Source of the DNA: Tepidamorphaceae bacterium
GTDB taxonomy: Bacteria > Pseudomonadota > Alphaproteobacteria > Rhizobiales > Tepidamorphaceae
Direction of reading: 5' to 3'
Assembly: GCA_028279445.1 (NCBI GenBank)
Contig: JANQNT010000008.1
Location: forward strand, 1-64,000
DNA: 64,000 bases
A model generated the notes under the pieces. That model was not told the DNA's origin, did no database searches, and saw nothing but the letters and a program-made list of their open reading frames with translations. This document shows, one piece after another, positions 17,800-26,523 of the stretch (its first letter is position 1; each line of letters starts with the position of its first letter). The position numbers were made by a program, and so were the translations under genes.

Positions 17800-18128
17800 G
17801 GCAACTAACTCCACCTACGTTTCGGCCATGAGACATTTGTCCTATGTCCAAGGCATGCTCCAAATAAGATAATTCACCTTAGCTTGAGCGCAACATATTG
17901 TCTCTGAGTGCACCTATACAAATGTTCGTGCATCTACTTCAACTATTTTCGTTAATCTTCATTAGAAACGTCTGATTTTTGAAATTTATTAAATTAACAT
18001 TTCGATGACAGATGCGCGACTGTTATGTTTTTTGATCAGTAAAATACGTCACTATTCTGGGGGTATTTCGAACTCAAACCGGCATGCTAGCAAGCATCAA
18101 TCACTATCCGACCTCCATACTCACACCA
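17800..18128. other. AT-rich spacer between restriction operon and LysR gene
   Basis: No gene is supported. The region from about 17850 to 18080 is much richer in A and T than its surroundings. It separates two convergent units (the protease gene on plus, the LysR gene on minus). No stem-loop with a T-run was found, so no terminator is placed. It may be a junction between two acquisitions in the island. Confidence 0.5.
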
Positions 18129-19088
18129 TCAAACATTTGCATGCAATGCCGCCTGGTCCTTCTGGCCGAGACCACAACCGTGCTGTCGCTGCGCATGTCC
18201 CAGCAACCATGAACGGAAGCTGCGCAGGGCCGGCCGTGTGGCGTGTTCGGGCGGGTAAGTCAGTGCGTATGTCTGTGGGATTGGCAGCGAGCGCTCAAAG
18301 GGCGCGACGAGTGCGCTGGATTGGACGTCGTCAGCGATGAGGGTGCTGACGGCGAGCGCGAGCCCATGACCCAGTCGTGCTGCTTCAATCGCCAAGTGGC
18401 AGGCGCCGAACTGTATGCCGTCGAGCGCACCGAGTTGGCTCACGCTGGCTGCACGCAGCCAATCCTGCCAGCCAGGCAGAGGTGGCTGAACCGATCCGTC
18501 CATGACATGCAGGAGCGGCGCGTCTGCGATGGCTGCGCTATCGCCGAGCACATCGTAACGCTCGAGGAAAGCTGGACTGCAAACCGGCACGAGCCGGTTT
18601 TCGAACAGGCAGTTGGTCTTGAGGCTCTGATCGGTGCTGCAGCCGAATGTGACGGCTGCATCAACATCGTTGCGTTCCAGATCTGGCGCATCGGTCGGAA
18701 GGAGCGTCAGGTGAATGTCCGGGAAGCGTTCCTGGAATTTCGGCAGGCGCTGCAACAGCCAGAGGCTCGCAAAAGATGGCGGCGCCAGCAGCGTCAGATG
18801 CTCTGCGCCGCACCGGCGCAGCTTGGCGACCGACATCTTCAGGCAATCGAAGCTCTCCGAAAGATCGCGCGCGATCCGTGCGCCCTCCTCGGTCAGCGTG
18901 ACTGAGCGGTGGCGGCGCCTGAACAGCACGACACCCAGCTCCGCCTCCAGATTGCGGATGCGATGACTGATCGCCGTTGGCGTCAGACCCAACTCATCCG
19001 CCGCCCGCGCGAAGCTCAAATGCCGCGCCGCCGCCTCGAACGCCTGCAAGCCGTTGATCGAGGGGAGGCGACCATTCGTTTCTAACAT
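18129..19088 (-). CDS. LysR-family transcriptional regulator, GcvA-like
   Basis: This 319-residue protein starts with a LysR winged helix-turn-helix (residues about 8-68: LQAFEAAARHLSFARAADEL, TPTAISHRIRNLEAELG, VLFRRRHRSVTLTEEG). A periplasmic-binding-like effector domain follows (about 95-300). The DNA-binding sequence resembles GcvA-type regulators. It is divergent from the MFS exporter gene, with 84 bases between the two starts, the classic layout for a LysR protein that controls its divergent neighbour. The inducer is unknown. The C-terminal tail (HAQRQHGCGLGQKDQ) looks slightly extended. Confidence 0.9.
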   Translation of the reverse strand: MLETNGRLPSINGLQAFEAAARHLSFARAADELGLTPTAISHRIRNLEAELGVVLFRRRHRSVTLTEEGARIARDLSESFDCLKMSVAKLRRCGAEHLTLLAPPSFASLWLLQRLPKFQERFPDIHLTLLPTDAPDLERNDVDAAVTFGCSTDQSLKTNCLFENRLVPVCSPAFLERYDVLGDSAAIADAPLLHVMDGSVQPPLPGWQDWLRAASVSQLGALDGIQFGACHLAIEAARLGHGLALAVSTLIADDVQSSALVAPFERSLPIPQTYALTYPPEHATRPALRSFRSWLLGHAQRQHGCGLGQKDQAALHANV

Positions 19089-19172
19089 GAATTTATCTCA
19101 TCTGATTGCGGTCGATTTCAGCACAAAGCACGCTTTCAATGAACTATCTGCATCTAAAGGCAGAAAGCAAGG

Positions 19173-20720
19173 ATGATGCAGATGGCAGTCGACGAGGCGG
19201 AGCAACGCATGGCCACAGGGCGCCGCAGGCTGATCCTATTCAGCGTTTGTGTTGCAGCGGTGTCGCTGACCATCGACCTCACCATCATCGGCGTTGCGCT
19301 CGATCCCATCGGCCGGTCGCTCGATGCCAGCTTCGCCGAGCTTCAATTCCTGATCGGCGCGTACAACGTCCCCTTCGCGGCGCTGTTGCTGATCTCGGGC
19401 GTGTTGGCCGACCGCTATGGGCGGCTCAAGCTCTTCATCGCCGGCAACGTCCTGTTCGCGCTCTTCGCGCTCCTTGCCGGTCTTTCCGCGAGCATGGAAA
19501 CGCTCAACACCTGGCGCGCCCTGCAAGGGCTGGGCGCGGCGATGATCATGCCCGCTTGTTCGGCGTTGATCGCCCATGGCTTCCAGGGCCGCGCCCGTGC
19601 CGCCGCCTTTGGGGCCTTCGGCGCATCCTTTGGTCTGGGCACGGCCATTGGGCCGCTGACCGGCGGCATGCTGATCGAGTGGCTCGACTGGCGTTGGGTG
19701 TTCTTCATCAATGTGCCGATCGCCGCTGTCATCCTGCTGGCGACCATCGGTGCGGAGGAGTCGCGCGATGGGGATGCGCCGCCTGTTGACTGGCTCGGCC
19801 TCTGCTTCTTCTCGCTGGGGCTGTTCGGCTTCATCTGCGCGCTGATCCTGGCGCCTGACTGGGGCTGGAAGGCGCCGGCAACGCTTGGCCTGATGACGAT
19901 CTCGCTGTTGCTGATCGGGGGCTTTCTTGTCGTGGAGGCGCGCAAAGCCGTCCCGTCCTTCGACCTTGCGCTGTTCAAGACGCCTACTTTCACGGCCGCG
20001 CAGGTAGTCCTGCCGGTCGGTGTATCTTTCGCCTTCATCACGCTCTTGTTCTACCTGCCGTTCTATCTTCAGGGGCTTGGCGGCATGGAGCCGATGCAGT
20101 CGGGCCTGGCGCTTCTGCCGCTGACGGTGCCGTCCTTCTTCGTGCCGTTCCTAGCCGGCTGGCTGGCCGGGTTCCTGTCCTTCCGGCTGATCGCGGCGGC
20201 GGGGCTCGCCATGCTCGGCGTCGGCACGCTCCTGCAATCCACGCTGACGCCCGGCGCGCCTGATCTGACCGTCTTCATCGGCATGGCACTGGCCGGGTCC
20301 GGCGTCGGGATCGTGCATGCGGTCAACGACAACCTCGCCGTCAGCACCGCGCCCCCCGGAAAGAGCGGCGTTGCCGCTGGCATGCTGCACACTATGCGCC
20401 TGTCGACCGAGACGGTCGCCATCATCGCCGCCGGGGCGATCATGGTCACGCTGACGCTCGGCCAGTTGCAGGCGGCTCTGCCCGGCATCGGCGAGGACGC
20501 GGCACGGCTGGTGGCGCGCGCGGACATCGCCGGCGCGGCCGCGCTCGTGCCGGATGCCGATGCCCAAGCCTTCACCGTGCTGGCGACCGAGACCTCGGCG
20601 GAAGCTCTGCGCCTGGTGCTGATGGGTCTCGGCGCGGTTGCGATCCTGTGCGCAGGGCTCGCGGCGCTTTTGATCCGTCAGCGCGACATTCTCTCCCCAA
20701 CCGACGAGGACAAAGCATGA
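19173..20720 (+). CDS. MFS multidrug exporter of the DHA2 (EmrB/QacA) type
   Basis: A 515-residue inner-membrane protein with about fourteen hydrophobic segments, the DHA2 layout. Family motifs are visible: DLTIIGVALDPIGRSL in TM1, the motif A-like GVLADRYGRLKLF after TM2, and an antiporter-type motif C region (FGASFGLGTAIGPLTGGML). It probably exports a drug or toxic metabolite with protons. It is divergent from a LysR regulator gene, and its stop overlaps the start of the next gene (ATGA), so an efflux operon is likely. The substrate cannot be predicted. Confidence 0.92.
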   Translation: MMQMAVDEAEQRMATGRRRLILFSVCVAAVSLTIDLTIIGVALDPIGRSLDASFAELQFLIGAYNVPFAALLLISGVLADRYGRLKLFIAGNVLFALFALLAGLSASMETLNTWRALQGLGAAMIMPACSALIAHGFQGRARAAAFGAFGASFGLGTAIGPLTGGMLIEWLDWRWVFFINVPIAAVILLATIGAEESRDGDAPPVDWLGLCFFSLGLFGFICALILAPDWGWKAPATLGLMTISLLLIGGFLVVEARKAVPSFDLALFKTPTFTAAQVVLPVGVSFAFITLLFYLPFYLQGLGGMEPMQSGLALLPLTVPSFFVPFLAGWLAGFLSFRLIAAAGLAMLGVGTLLQSTLTPGAPDLTVFIGMALAGSGVGIVHAVNDNLAVSTAPPGKSGVAAGMLHTMRLSTETVAIIAAGAIMVTLTLGQLQAALPGIGEDAARLVARADIAGAAALVPDADAQAFTVLATETSAEALRLVLMGLGAVAILCAGLAALLIRQRDILSPTDEDKA

Positions 20721-21151
20721 CATCTGTCCAGACACCGGAGGACATGAGCCCCGCGCTCGCCTCGGCCTTCAATGCGCGCGATCTCGACGCCATGGCCGCG
20801 CTCTACGACGAGGACGCCGTTCTGATCGACGAGACGGGCGCGGAATGTCGGGGCCTCAAAGCCATCAAGGCTGCTTTCAAGGACATCCTGAAGGGCGGCG
20901 GCGTTATGACCTCCACGCCGCGCCTTGCGGTCATTATCGGCGACATCGCTCTGTCCGGCGCCGATTGGCGGCTTGAACCACGCGACGGCGGCGAACCGCT
21001 GGAAGGCCGGAGCCTCGAAGTGCTTCGCCGCCAACCCAACGGAAGCTGGCGCTATCTCATCGATTGCCCGACCGGCAACATGCTGGTTGCAGATCGACCA
21101 AAGCAGCCCACCGAAATCGCGATCTTCGGGGTTTCCAACAACGCTGATTGA
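20717..21151 (+). CDS. SnoaL/DUF4440-like NTF2-fold protein
   Basis: Starting at the ATG at 20717, which overlaps the exporter stop, the product has 144 residues. It shows the small NTF2-like fold pattern: an initial helix (ALASAFNARDLDAMAALYDEDAVLID), a conserved GLKAIKAAF, and late strands ending in RSLEVLRRQPNGSWRYLID. Proteins of this kind can be small-molecule isomerases, hydrolases or binding proteins. The specific reaction cannot be read from the sequence. Its coupling to the exporter suggests it handles or binds the exported compound. The gene ends directly at the start of the next LysR gene. Confidence 0.78.
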   Translation: MTSVQTPEDMSPALASAFNARDLDAMAALYDEDAVLIDETGAECRGLKAIKAAFKDILKGGGVMTSTPRLAVIIGDIALSGADWRLEPRDGGEPLEGRSLEVLRRQPNGSWRYLIDCPTGNMLVADRPKQPTEIAIFGVSNNAD

Positions 21152-22042
21152 ATGGACCTGCACCGTCTTCGCATCTTTCTGGCCGCAGCGGACGAACTGA
21201 GTTTCAGGCGGGCCGCCGTGCTGATGGGCGCCGGTCAGCCGGTTGTTTCCCGCCAGGTCGCAGCGCTCGAAGACGAGCTTGGCGTCATCCTGTTCGAGCG
21301 CAAGAGCACCGGCGCGCGTCTCACTGAAGCTGGGCGTGTGTTCTTGGCGGACGCCCGCAGGATCGTCGCCGATGTGGATCGGGCACGAGAAGTCGTTACA
21401 TCCGTTGCGCACGGAAGGGCTGGACGGTTGCGTCTGGCAATCTGCGAAGACGCCACGACGCCGACATTCGCGTCGATCCTAACAGCATTCCGAGAACACT
21501 GTCCGAAGACTGATCTGGACCTGTTCGAACTGCCGAGCGCGATGCAGCCGGCTGCACTCCGGCGCGGTGAGATCGATGTCGGCTTGCTTCTGCCGCCGGT
21601 GCAGGATCACGAGCTTCAATTGGACTCGCTCTGGCGCGACGAATGGTTGGTCGCCATACCGTCGAGCCACCGGCTAGCGGATCTTGAGATTGTTCCGCTC
21701 GGCGCTTTGGCGGGCGAAGATTTCGTCACGGCACATCCCCAATTCGGTCCTGGTTGCCATGCCCAAAGTGAAGCCATGTTCTGTGCGGAAGGTATCAAAC
21801 TGCGCATTGTCGCTCGCGCATTTCGCCGACTAACGATGGCCATTTTGGTGTGAGCCGGCGCTGGCGTGACGCTTGTTCCGGGCGCGTTTGCGAACACCAA
21901 AATGGACGGCATCGTTACGCGGCCATTGTCGGCTGGTGAGCACCGCATGCGCGTCGCGGCTGCCTATCCCAAAGGTGATCTGGCTGGCGGTGTCGCACAG
22001 TTTCTGCGTGTGGCTCATGCAGCTGTCGAGCAGATCCAATGA
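21152..22042 (+). pseudogene. LysR-family regulator with an in-frame stop codon
   Basis: The frame starts at an ATG right after the SnoaL-like gene and shows a normal LysR helix-turn-helix (LHRLRIFLAAADELSFRRAA, QPVVSRQVAALEDELG). A TGA at 21851-21853 ends it after 233 residues (…MAILV). The same frame continues without interruption as AGAGVTLVPGAFANTKMDG and on to a TGA at 22040-22042, giving 296 codons, the usual family length. The residues on both sides of the stop fit the conserved LysR segment before a GVTLVP motif, so a single base change is the simplest explanation. The DNA-binding domain and most of the effector domain remain and could still be made. Confidence 0.8.
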
Positions 22043-22360
22043 CGTCCATCACGTACAGCAATTATCATTTCGTGAACGCTCAAGCTGCACAAATGCCGTC
22101 CAACGCGCTGGCGCGTGCGATCGCGGAGCGACGTGCGTTTGGATCAGTTGGGCGGCAGATGCGGCCGGACAACGTTCGGAGGGCAAGATAAAGGAGTGCG
22201 CGCCAAACGGCTCTATCACATTGATGGTATTAGTATTTTTGGGTGCCGTGGAGAACGCCGTGGTGCCGCGACAGCGTCTAAGGGTTTGATTCCATGGAGA
22301 TGAGCCCGGCACGGCCCATCGGAGCGACCTTCACCGACCACCCTTGGAAGAGGGGCGGCT
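22043..22360. other. Gene-free stretch between LysR pseudogene and higBA
   Basis: No gene is supported. Short open frames on both strands show no recognisable motif. The composition is mixed, and neither a transposase remnant nor terminal inverted repeats could be recognised by eye. Confidence 0.4.
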
Positions 22361-22389
22361 TTGCCCTGTGTCCGCTAGAGTGGTACATA
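22361..22389 (+). promoter_or_regulatory. Predicted sigma-70-type promoter of higBA
   Basis: TTGCCC at 22361-22366 and TACATA at 22384-22389 are separated by exactly 17 bases. The toxin ATG at 22408 follows 18 bases after the -10 element, with GGAG at 22397-22400 as the ribosome site. HigA normally represses its own promoter, so the operator is expected to overlap these elements. Confidence 0.55.
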
Positions 22390-22407
22390 GTCTCATGGAG
22401 TATGGCG

Positions 22408-22704
22408 ATGATCGTGAGTTTCCGGCATGAGTGGCTGCGCGCCTTCTTTGTCGATGACGTCCGCTCGCGCCACATCCCGGCCGATCTGGAAAGCCGGTTG
22501 TTCCGCAAGCTCCAGATGATCGACGACGCGATGACCGATCGGGATTTCCGCGTGCCGCCGAGCAACCATTTCGAGAAGCTGTGTGGCAATCTCGCCGGCC
22601 TGCATTCGATCCGGGTGAACAAGCAGTGGCGCCTGATCTTCGCCTGGGACGGCGGAAGGGGCGAGGCCAACAGCCTCTATCTCGACGACCATAGCTACCG
22701 ATGA
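22408..22704 (+). CDS. higB: HigB/RelE-type toxin
   Basis: The ATG at 22408 gives 98 residues. The sequence has the RelE/HigB pattern: SFRHEWLRAFF at the start, LFRKLQMIDDA in the helix, PPSNHFEKLCGNLAGLHSIRVNKQWRLIF in the core and YLDDHSYR at the end. Such toxins cleave mRNA on the ribosome. The start was chosen for its spacing from GGAG (seven bases), and an earlier ATG at 22402 is too close. An open frame extends further upstream but overlaps the promoter. The antitoxin gene follows after 10 bases, in the toxin-first order typical of higBA. Confidence 0.88.
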   Translation: MIVSFRHEWLRAFFVDDVRSRHIPADLESRLFRKLQMIDDAMTDRDFRVPPSNHFEKLCGNLAGLHSIRVNKQWRLIFAWDGGRGEANSLYLDDHSYR

Positions 22705-22714
22705 GGAGAAACCG

Positions 22715-23023
22715 ATGTTGATGACCAAGCGCAAGCCGGCCCCAGTGTCGGAAATCCTCGTCGAGGAGTTCATGAAGCCGATGGGGTTGACGCAAGGCGC
22801 GCTCGCCGAAGCGATGGGTGTGCAGCGTAAGCATGTGAACGAACTGTGCAACGACCGGCGCAATGTGACGGCGGCCACCGCGCTGATCCTGGCGCGGGTG
22901 TTCGGCACCACCCCAGACTTCTGGCTCAACGTCCAGCGTCGCACCGAACTTTGGGAGGCGTTGCACGATCCCAAGGAACAGGCGCGCATCGAGCGGGCCA
23001 AGCCGCTGTCGACGGCTGCATGA
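22715..23023 (+). CDS. higA: HigA-type antitoxin
   Basis: This 102-residue XRE-family protein has a helix-turn-helix at about residues 25-65 (LTQGALAEAMGVQRKHVNELCNDRRNVTAATALILARVFG). It ends with the HigA-like DFWLNVQRRTELWEAL. It should bind and neutralise the toxin encoded 10 bases upstream and repress their shared promoter. The ATG is preceded by GAGGAG. The pair sits next to the recombinase and probably stabilises the island. The family call is firm. Confidence 0.9.
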   Translation: MLMTKRKPAPVSEILVEEFMKPMGLTQGALAEAMGVQRKHVNELCNDRRNVTAATALILARVFGTTPDFWLNVQRRTELWEALHDPKEQARIERAKPLSTAA

Positions 23024-23153
23024 CGACCGCCCTTTATGCGCCTGACTTGCCCTCCGCCTCCCGGCACTTCTCTTTGCGCGCCGCGCTACGCATCGCGCTC
23101 CGGCGTGCGGACGGGCGATTCCGCACCGAGCCATTCGGGTCCATCGTAAGCGA

Positions 23154-23399
23154 ATGGATCGTGCCCGGTATCACAATCGCAAACCGACCGGCCGGCCCCA
23201 TGCTATGGGGGCCGGGCCGTCCGATCTCTACGACTATCTCCACCCGGTTACGCCATCCGGTAAGCGGCGTCGCGCGGAAAAGCGCATCACGATCACGGAC
23301 GACTGGCCGGAGGTCGTGCCGATCACCGAGTTCGAGGTCCGGATCGTCGAAGCCTATTTCGGCGACGTGCTCGACGAACTGTTCGGCCCGCTTCCCTAA
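23154..23399 (+). CDS. Small hypothetical protein upstream of the recombinase
   Basis: An 81-residue open frame ends 15 bases before the recombinase frame begins. Its C-terminal half (DDWPEVVPITEFEVRIVEAYFGDVLDELFG) looks like real protein, and I remember similar small proteins before recombinase genes of related islands. The true start may be later (for example at the Met near residue 18). No function is assigned. The stretch 23024-23153 before it holds nothing recognised. Confidence 0.5.
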   Translation: MDRARYHNRKPTGRPHAMGAGPSDLYDYLHPVTPSGKRRRAEKRITITDDWPEVVPITEFEVRIVEAYFGDVLDELFGPLP

Positions 23400-23414
23400 T
23401 CTGAGGATCATGCC

Positions 23415-25087
23415 ATGACTGACGCAGCCTCTCATTCATCGGAGGCTGTGCCTGATAGCCCCGCCACGCGCGCCGCACTCTATCTTCGTGTCTCGACGAA
23501 TCGGCAGGCCGAACATGTGATCTCTCTATCCCGGATCAGCGCCGACAGGCCGAGCGCTACTGTGAAGCCAAGGGCTGACAGATCGTGGCCGAGTATGTCG
23601 AACCAGGCCAATCGGCGACCGACGACAGGCGGCCCGAGTTCCAGCGCATGATGGACGCCGCGCTGCATGGCGGCTCACCCTTCGACGTGGTTCTGGTCCA
23701 CTCGTTCTCGCGCTTCTTCCGCGATCAGTTCCAGCTTGAGTTCTACGTCCGCAAGCTTGCTAAGGCCGACGTGCGGCTCGTTTCCATCACCCGGGATTTG
23801 GGTGACGACCCGATGAGCAACATGATCCGCCAGATCATGGCGCTGTTCGACGAGTACCAGTCGAAGGAGAACGCCAAGCATGTCCTGCGCGCGATGAAGG
23901 AGAATGCCCGCCAGGGCTTCTGGAACGGTGCGCTGCCGCCCATCGGCTATCGCACGATCGAGGCCGAGAAACGCGGCGCCAAGATCAAGAAGAAGCTGGA
24001 GATCGATCCGATCCAGGCCGAGACGATGCGACTGATCTATCGGTTGGCGCTACGCGGCACCGGTGACGGCGGGCCGATGGACCTCAAATCCATTACGAAG
24101 CATCTCAACGAGAATGACATCCGCACCCGCGATGGAGGCCGCTGGGGCATCGCCGCCGTGCATCAAATCCTGACCCGCACGACCTATATCGGCAAGCATC
24201 GCTTCAATACCTACGACTCGAAGGCCAAAAGGCACAAGCCCGAAGCCGAGCATGTTGTGATGGAAGTGCCCGCCATCGTCACCAGGGACGAGTGGCAAGC
24301 GGTGCAGGCGCATCTCAAGTCGCGCAATCCGAAATGGACGCCACCGCGCACGGTCAGCGGCCCGACGTTGCTGACCGGTATCGCGTTCTGTGCAAGCTGT
24401 GGCGGGGCGATGACGATGCGGACCGGAAAGGGCGGGCGTTATCGCTACTACACCTGCTCGACACGTGCCCGGCAGGGGCGCACCGGCTGCGGCGGCTTGA
24501 CCGTGCCGATGGGCAAGCTCGATACCACCGTCGCCAGCCACATCGAAGATCGGCTGCTCGATCCGCGCCGACTAACGACCCTGTTGTCGGAAGTACTGGA
24601 CCGCCGGGATGACTACATCGCGCGGCGGCGCACCCATATCGCAGAGCTGCGCCAGCACGCTTCGGAGGCCGACGCCAAACTGAAGCGGCTCTACGAGGCG
24701 ATCGAGAACGGCGTTGCTGATCTCGACGATCCGGCCTTGAAGGGACGTGTCGCCGAACTCTCCGCCATCCGCGACCAGGCCCACGCCGATGCGGAGCGGG
24801 CGGCGGGCGCGATCGAACGCGCAGGACCGGAACTCACGGAGGACAAAGTGAAGGCGTTCGCTACGGCAGCACGCAAGCGTCTGCGCAAGAGCGACGGCAC
24901 CTACCGCCGCGATCATCTCCGCGCCGTCGCGCAGCGCATCGAGGTGATCGACAAGACCGAAGCCCGCATCATAGGCTCGCGCTCCGCGCTCCTGAAGACC
25001 CTCACCGCCGCCAGCGCACAAACGGCGGCCACCGGCGTGCCCACTTTGGAACTGAAATGGCGCACCCGAGAGGATTCGAACCTCTGA
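23415..25087 (+). pseudogene. Large serine recombinase, inactivated by frameshift and nonsense codon
   Basis: The N-terminal part carries the catalytic motif YLRVSTNRQAEH, whose Ser is the nucleophile. The frame is then lost at 23517-23518, where two extra bases (or one missing) shift it. The restored frame reads DLSIPDQRRQAERYCEAKG and then meets a TGA at 23576-23578 where a Trp is expected, before QIVAEYVEPGQSATDDRRPEF. The remaining 500-codon open frame from a GTG at 23585 has the recombinase domain, a zinc ribbon (CASCGGAM … CSTRARQGRTGCGG) and a coiled coil, but no catalytic Ser. The last codons (REDSNL) are read from the 3' end of tRNA-Arg. No full-length enzyme can be made. Confidence 0.85.
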
Positions 25088-25134
25088 CCTCCGCCTTCGG
25101 AGGGCGGCGCTCTATCCAGCTGAGCTACGGGTGC
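25058..25134 (-). tRNA. tRNA-Arg (anticodon CCG)
   Basis: On the minus strand the cloverleaf is complete. The acceptor stem GCACCCG pairs with CGGGTGC, the D-arm is GCTC…GAGC, and the anticodon stem CCGCC/GGCGG has a CTCCGAA loop giving anticodon CCG. The T-arm AGAGG/CCTCT has the loop TTCGAAT, and CCA is encoded. It reads CGG codons. The 3' third is overlapped by the C-terminal codons of the recombinase frame on the other strand, marking it as the island's attachment site. Confidence 0.95.
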
Positions 25135-25393
25135 AGATCGCCAATGGCGCCACTGGAAACCTGACCACGGCATGGCGCCGATGGGTCCGGAACCTAGTGC
25201 AAATCCGCACCGAGTGGAACCGGTTTCGCCACAAACGGCAAAGCGGCGCTCATGGTTAGCGAAGCCTTAAGCACAAGCGCGCAATTCCGCCGATCGCGGC
25301 AACAGTCCCGAAAGCTCCATTCGCTAGAATTTGAGCGAATTCGTAAACCGATTGCGCATAGGCGCCGCCGGCCAGGGAGCGCGTCCAGATCGC

Positions 25394-26455
25394 ATGTCCG
25401 CACAAGCGTTGAACCCGTCGGCGTTAAACCCGTCGTCCGGCCGTGTCGGCTGGGTCGATGCGGCAAAGGGCATCTGCATCTTCCTCGTGGTGATGATGCA
25501 CTCCACCCTCGGCGTGGAGGCGGCCGCCGGCCAGACCGGCTGGATGAGCTTTGCAACCGACTTCGCAAAACCCTTCCGCATGCCGGACTTCTTCCTGCTG
25601 GCGGCGCTTTTCCTGGCTTCGCGCATCAACGCGCCCTGGCGGCTGTACCTCGATCGCAAGGTGCTGCACTTCGTCTATTTCTACCTGCTCTGGCTGGTCA
25701 TCCAGTGCCTGTTCAAGTGCGTGCTGATCTACGGCCACGGCGCTCAGGAGACGCTCTCGCACCTGGCATGGTCGCTGATCGAGCCGTTCGGCATCCTGTG
25801 GTTCATCTATCTGCTGGCGGTCTTCTTCGTCGTCACCCGGCTGGTGCGCGATCTTCCCGTCTGGCTGGTTTGGAGCGCTGCCGCGCTGCTCAAGGCCGCA
25901 TCGATCACCACCGGCTGGTCGGTCATCGACCAGTTCGCCGCCCATTACGTCTACTTCTACACCGGCTACGCACTTGCACGGCCGATCCTGGCCTTCGCCG
26001 ACGCGGCCGCCAGCCGGCCGCTCATCGGGCTGGCTGGACTCGCCCTGTGGGGGCTGGCCAACGGCTACGCGGTGCATACCGGCGTCGCGGACCTGCCGGG
26101 CATGGGGCTTGTGCTGGGCTTTGCCGGCGCCATCGCGGTGACCGTGACCGCCGCGCTGATCGCCGAGACCATCGTGGGCCGTGCCTTCGCCTATGCCGGC
26201 GCGCGCACGCTGGCGATCTATCTGGCCTTCTTCCTGCCCATGGCCGCGCTGCGCATCGTCCTGCTCAAGACCGGCATCATCACCGATGTGGGCACCATCT
26301 CCGCGCTGGTCACGGTGTTCGCCTACACGACCCCGCTGATCGCGCTTGTTATCGCCCAGCGGATCGGGCTGTCCTTCCTGTTCGTGCGGCCAAGCTGGGC
26401 GCGTATCGACACCGCTCAGGACAAGGCCGCAAACCGCCTCGCGCCGGCGGAATAG
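25394..26455 (+). CDS. Acyltransferase-3 family membrane protein
   Basis: Starting at the ATG at 25394 the product has 353 residues and about ten hydrophobic segments. It opens with the family signature WVDAAKGICIFLVVMMHS, whose His is the expected catalytic residue, and continues with FRMPDFFLLAALFLASR, typical of OafA/YrhL-type integral-membrane acyltransferases. These move acetyl or succinyl groups onto exported sugars or glycans. A TTG-started extension of 21 residues upstream is possible but less likely. It lies between the tRNA and polA, on the core side of the island. The substrate is unknown. Confidence 0.82.
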   Translation: MSAQALNPSALNPSSGRVGWVDAAKGICIFLVVMMHSTLGVEAAAGQTGWMSFATDFAKPFRMPDFFLLAALFLASRINAPWRLYLDRKVLHFVYFYLLWLVIQCLFKCVLIYGHGAQETLSHLAWSLIEPFGILWFIYLLAVFFVVTRLVRDLPVWLVWSAAALLKAASITTGWSVIDQFAAHYVYFYTGYALARPILAFADAAASRPLIGLAGLALWGLANGYAVHTGVADLPGMGLVLGFAGAIAVTVTAALIAETIVGRAFAYAGARTLAIYLAFFLPMAALRIVLLKTGIITDVGTISALVTVFAYTTPLIALVIAQRIGLSFLFVRPSWARIDTAQDKAANRLAPAE

Positions 26456-26523
26456 CCGGCATTCACAAAAAAGCGCTGCCGCCACCTCGCCAAGGCTCCT
26501 GACGCGCGGCATAGTCGTGCGCC

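Larger units (their letters stand above)
7600..25134. mobile_element. Genomic island between the pump locus and tRNA-Arg
   Basis: The stretch is bounded on the right by a tRNA-Arg gene whose 3' end is overlapped by a serine recombinase reading frame. Its contents are typical accessory cargo: a type I restriction-modification operon, an efflux cassette with its own LysR regulators, and a HigBA toxin-antitoxin pair. Composition varies strongly along it, with AT-rich spacers at 7.6-8.0 and 17.8-18.1 kb, so it may have been built in several steps. The left boundary is estimated from composition only and no direct repeat was found. Two of its genes are broken (the second LysR gene and the recombinase), which suggests an old, decaying insertion. 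Confidence 0.6.

Noticed and set aside
7438-18128. A direct repeat of the tRNA-Arg 3' end marking the left attachment site
   Set aside because: I looked for the acceptor/T-arm sequence in the spacers at 7.4-8.0 and 17.8-18.1 kb. Only a trivial match (TTCGAACTC near 18068) was seen, too short to mean anything.
22043-22360. A transposase remnant
   Set aside because: Neither strand shows a DDE or other transposase motif, and no terminal inverted repeats were found.
23585-25087. An intact 500-residue recombinase starting at GTG 23585
   Set aside because: This frame lacks the catalytic serine motif, which is found upstream in another frame. It is the larger piece of a broken gene.
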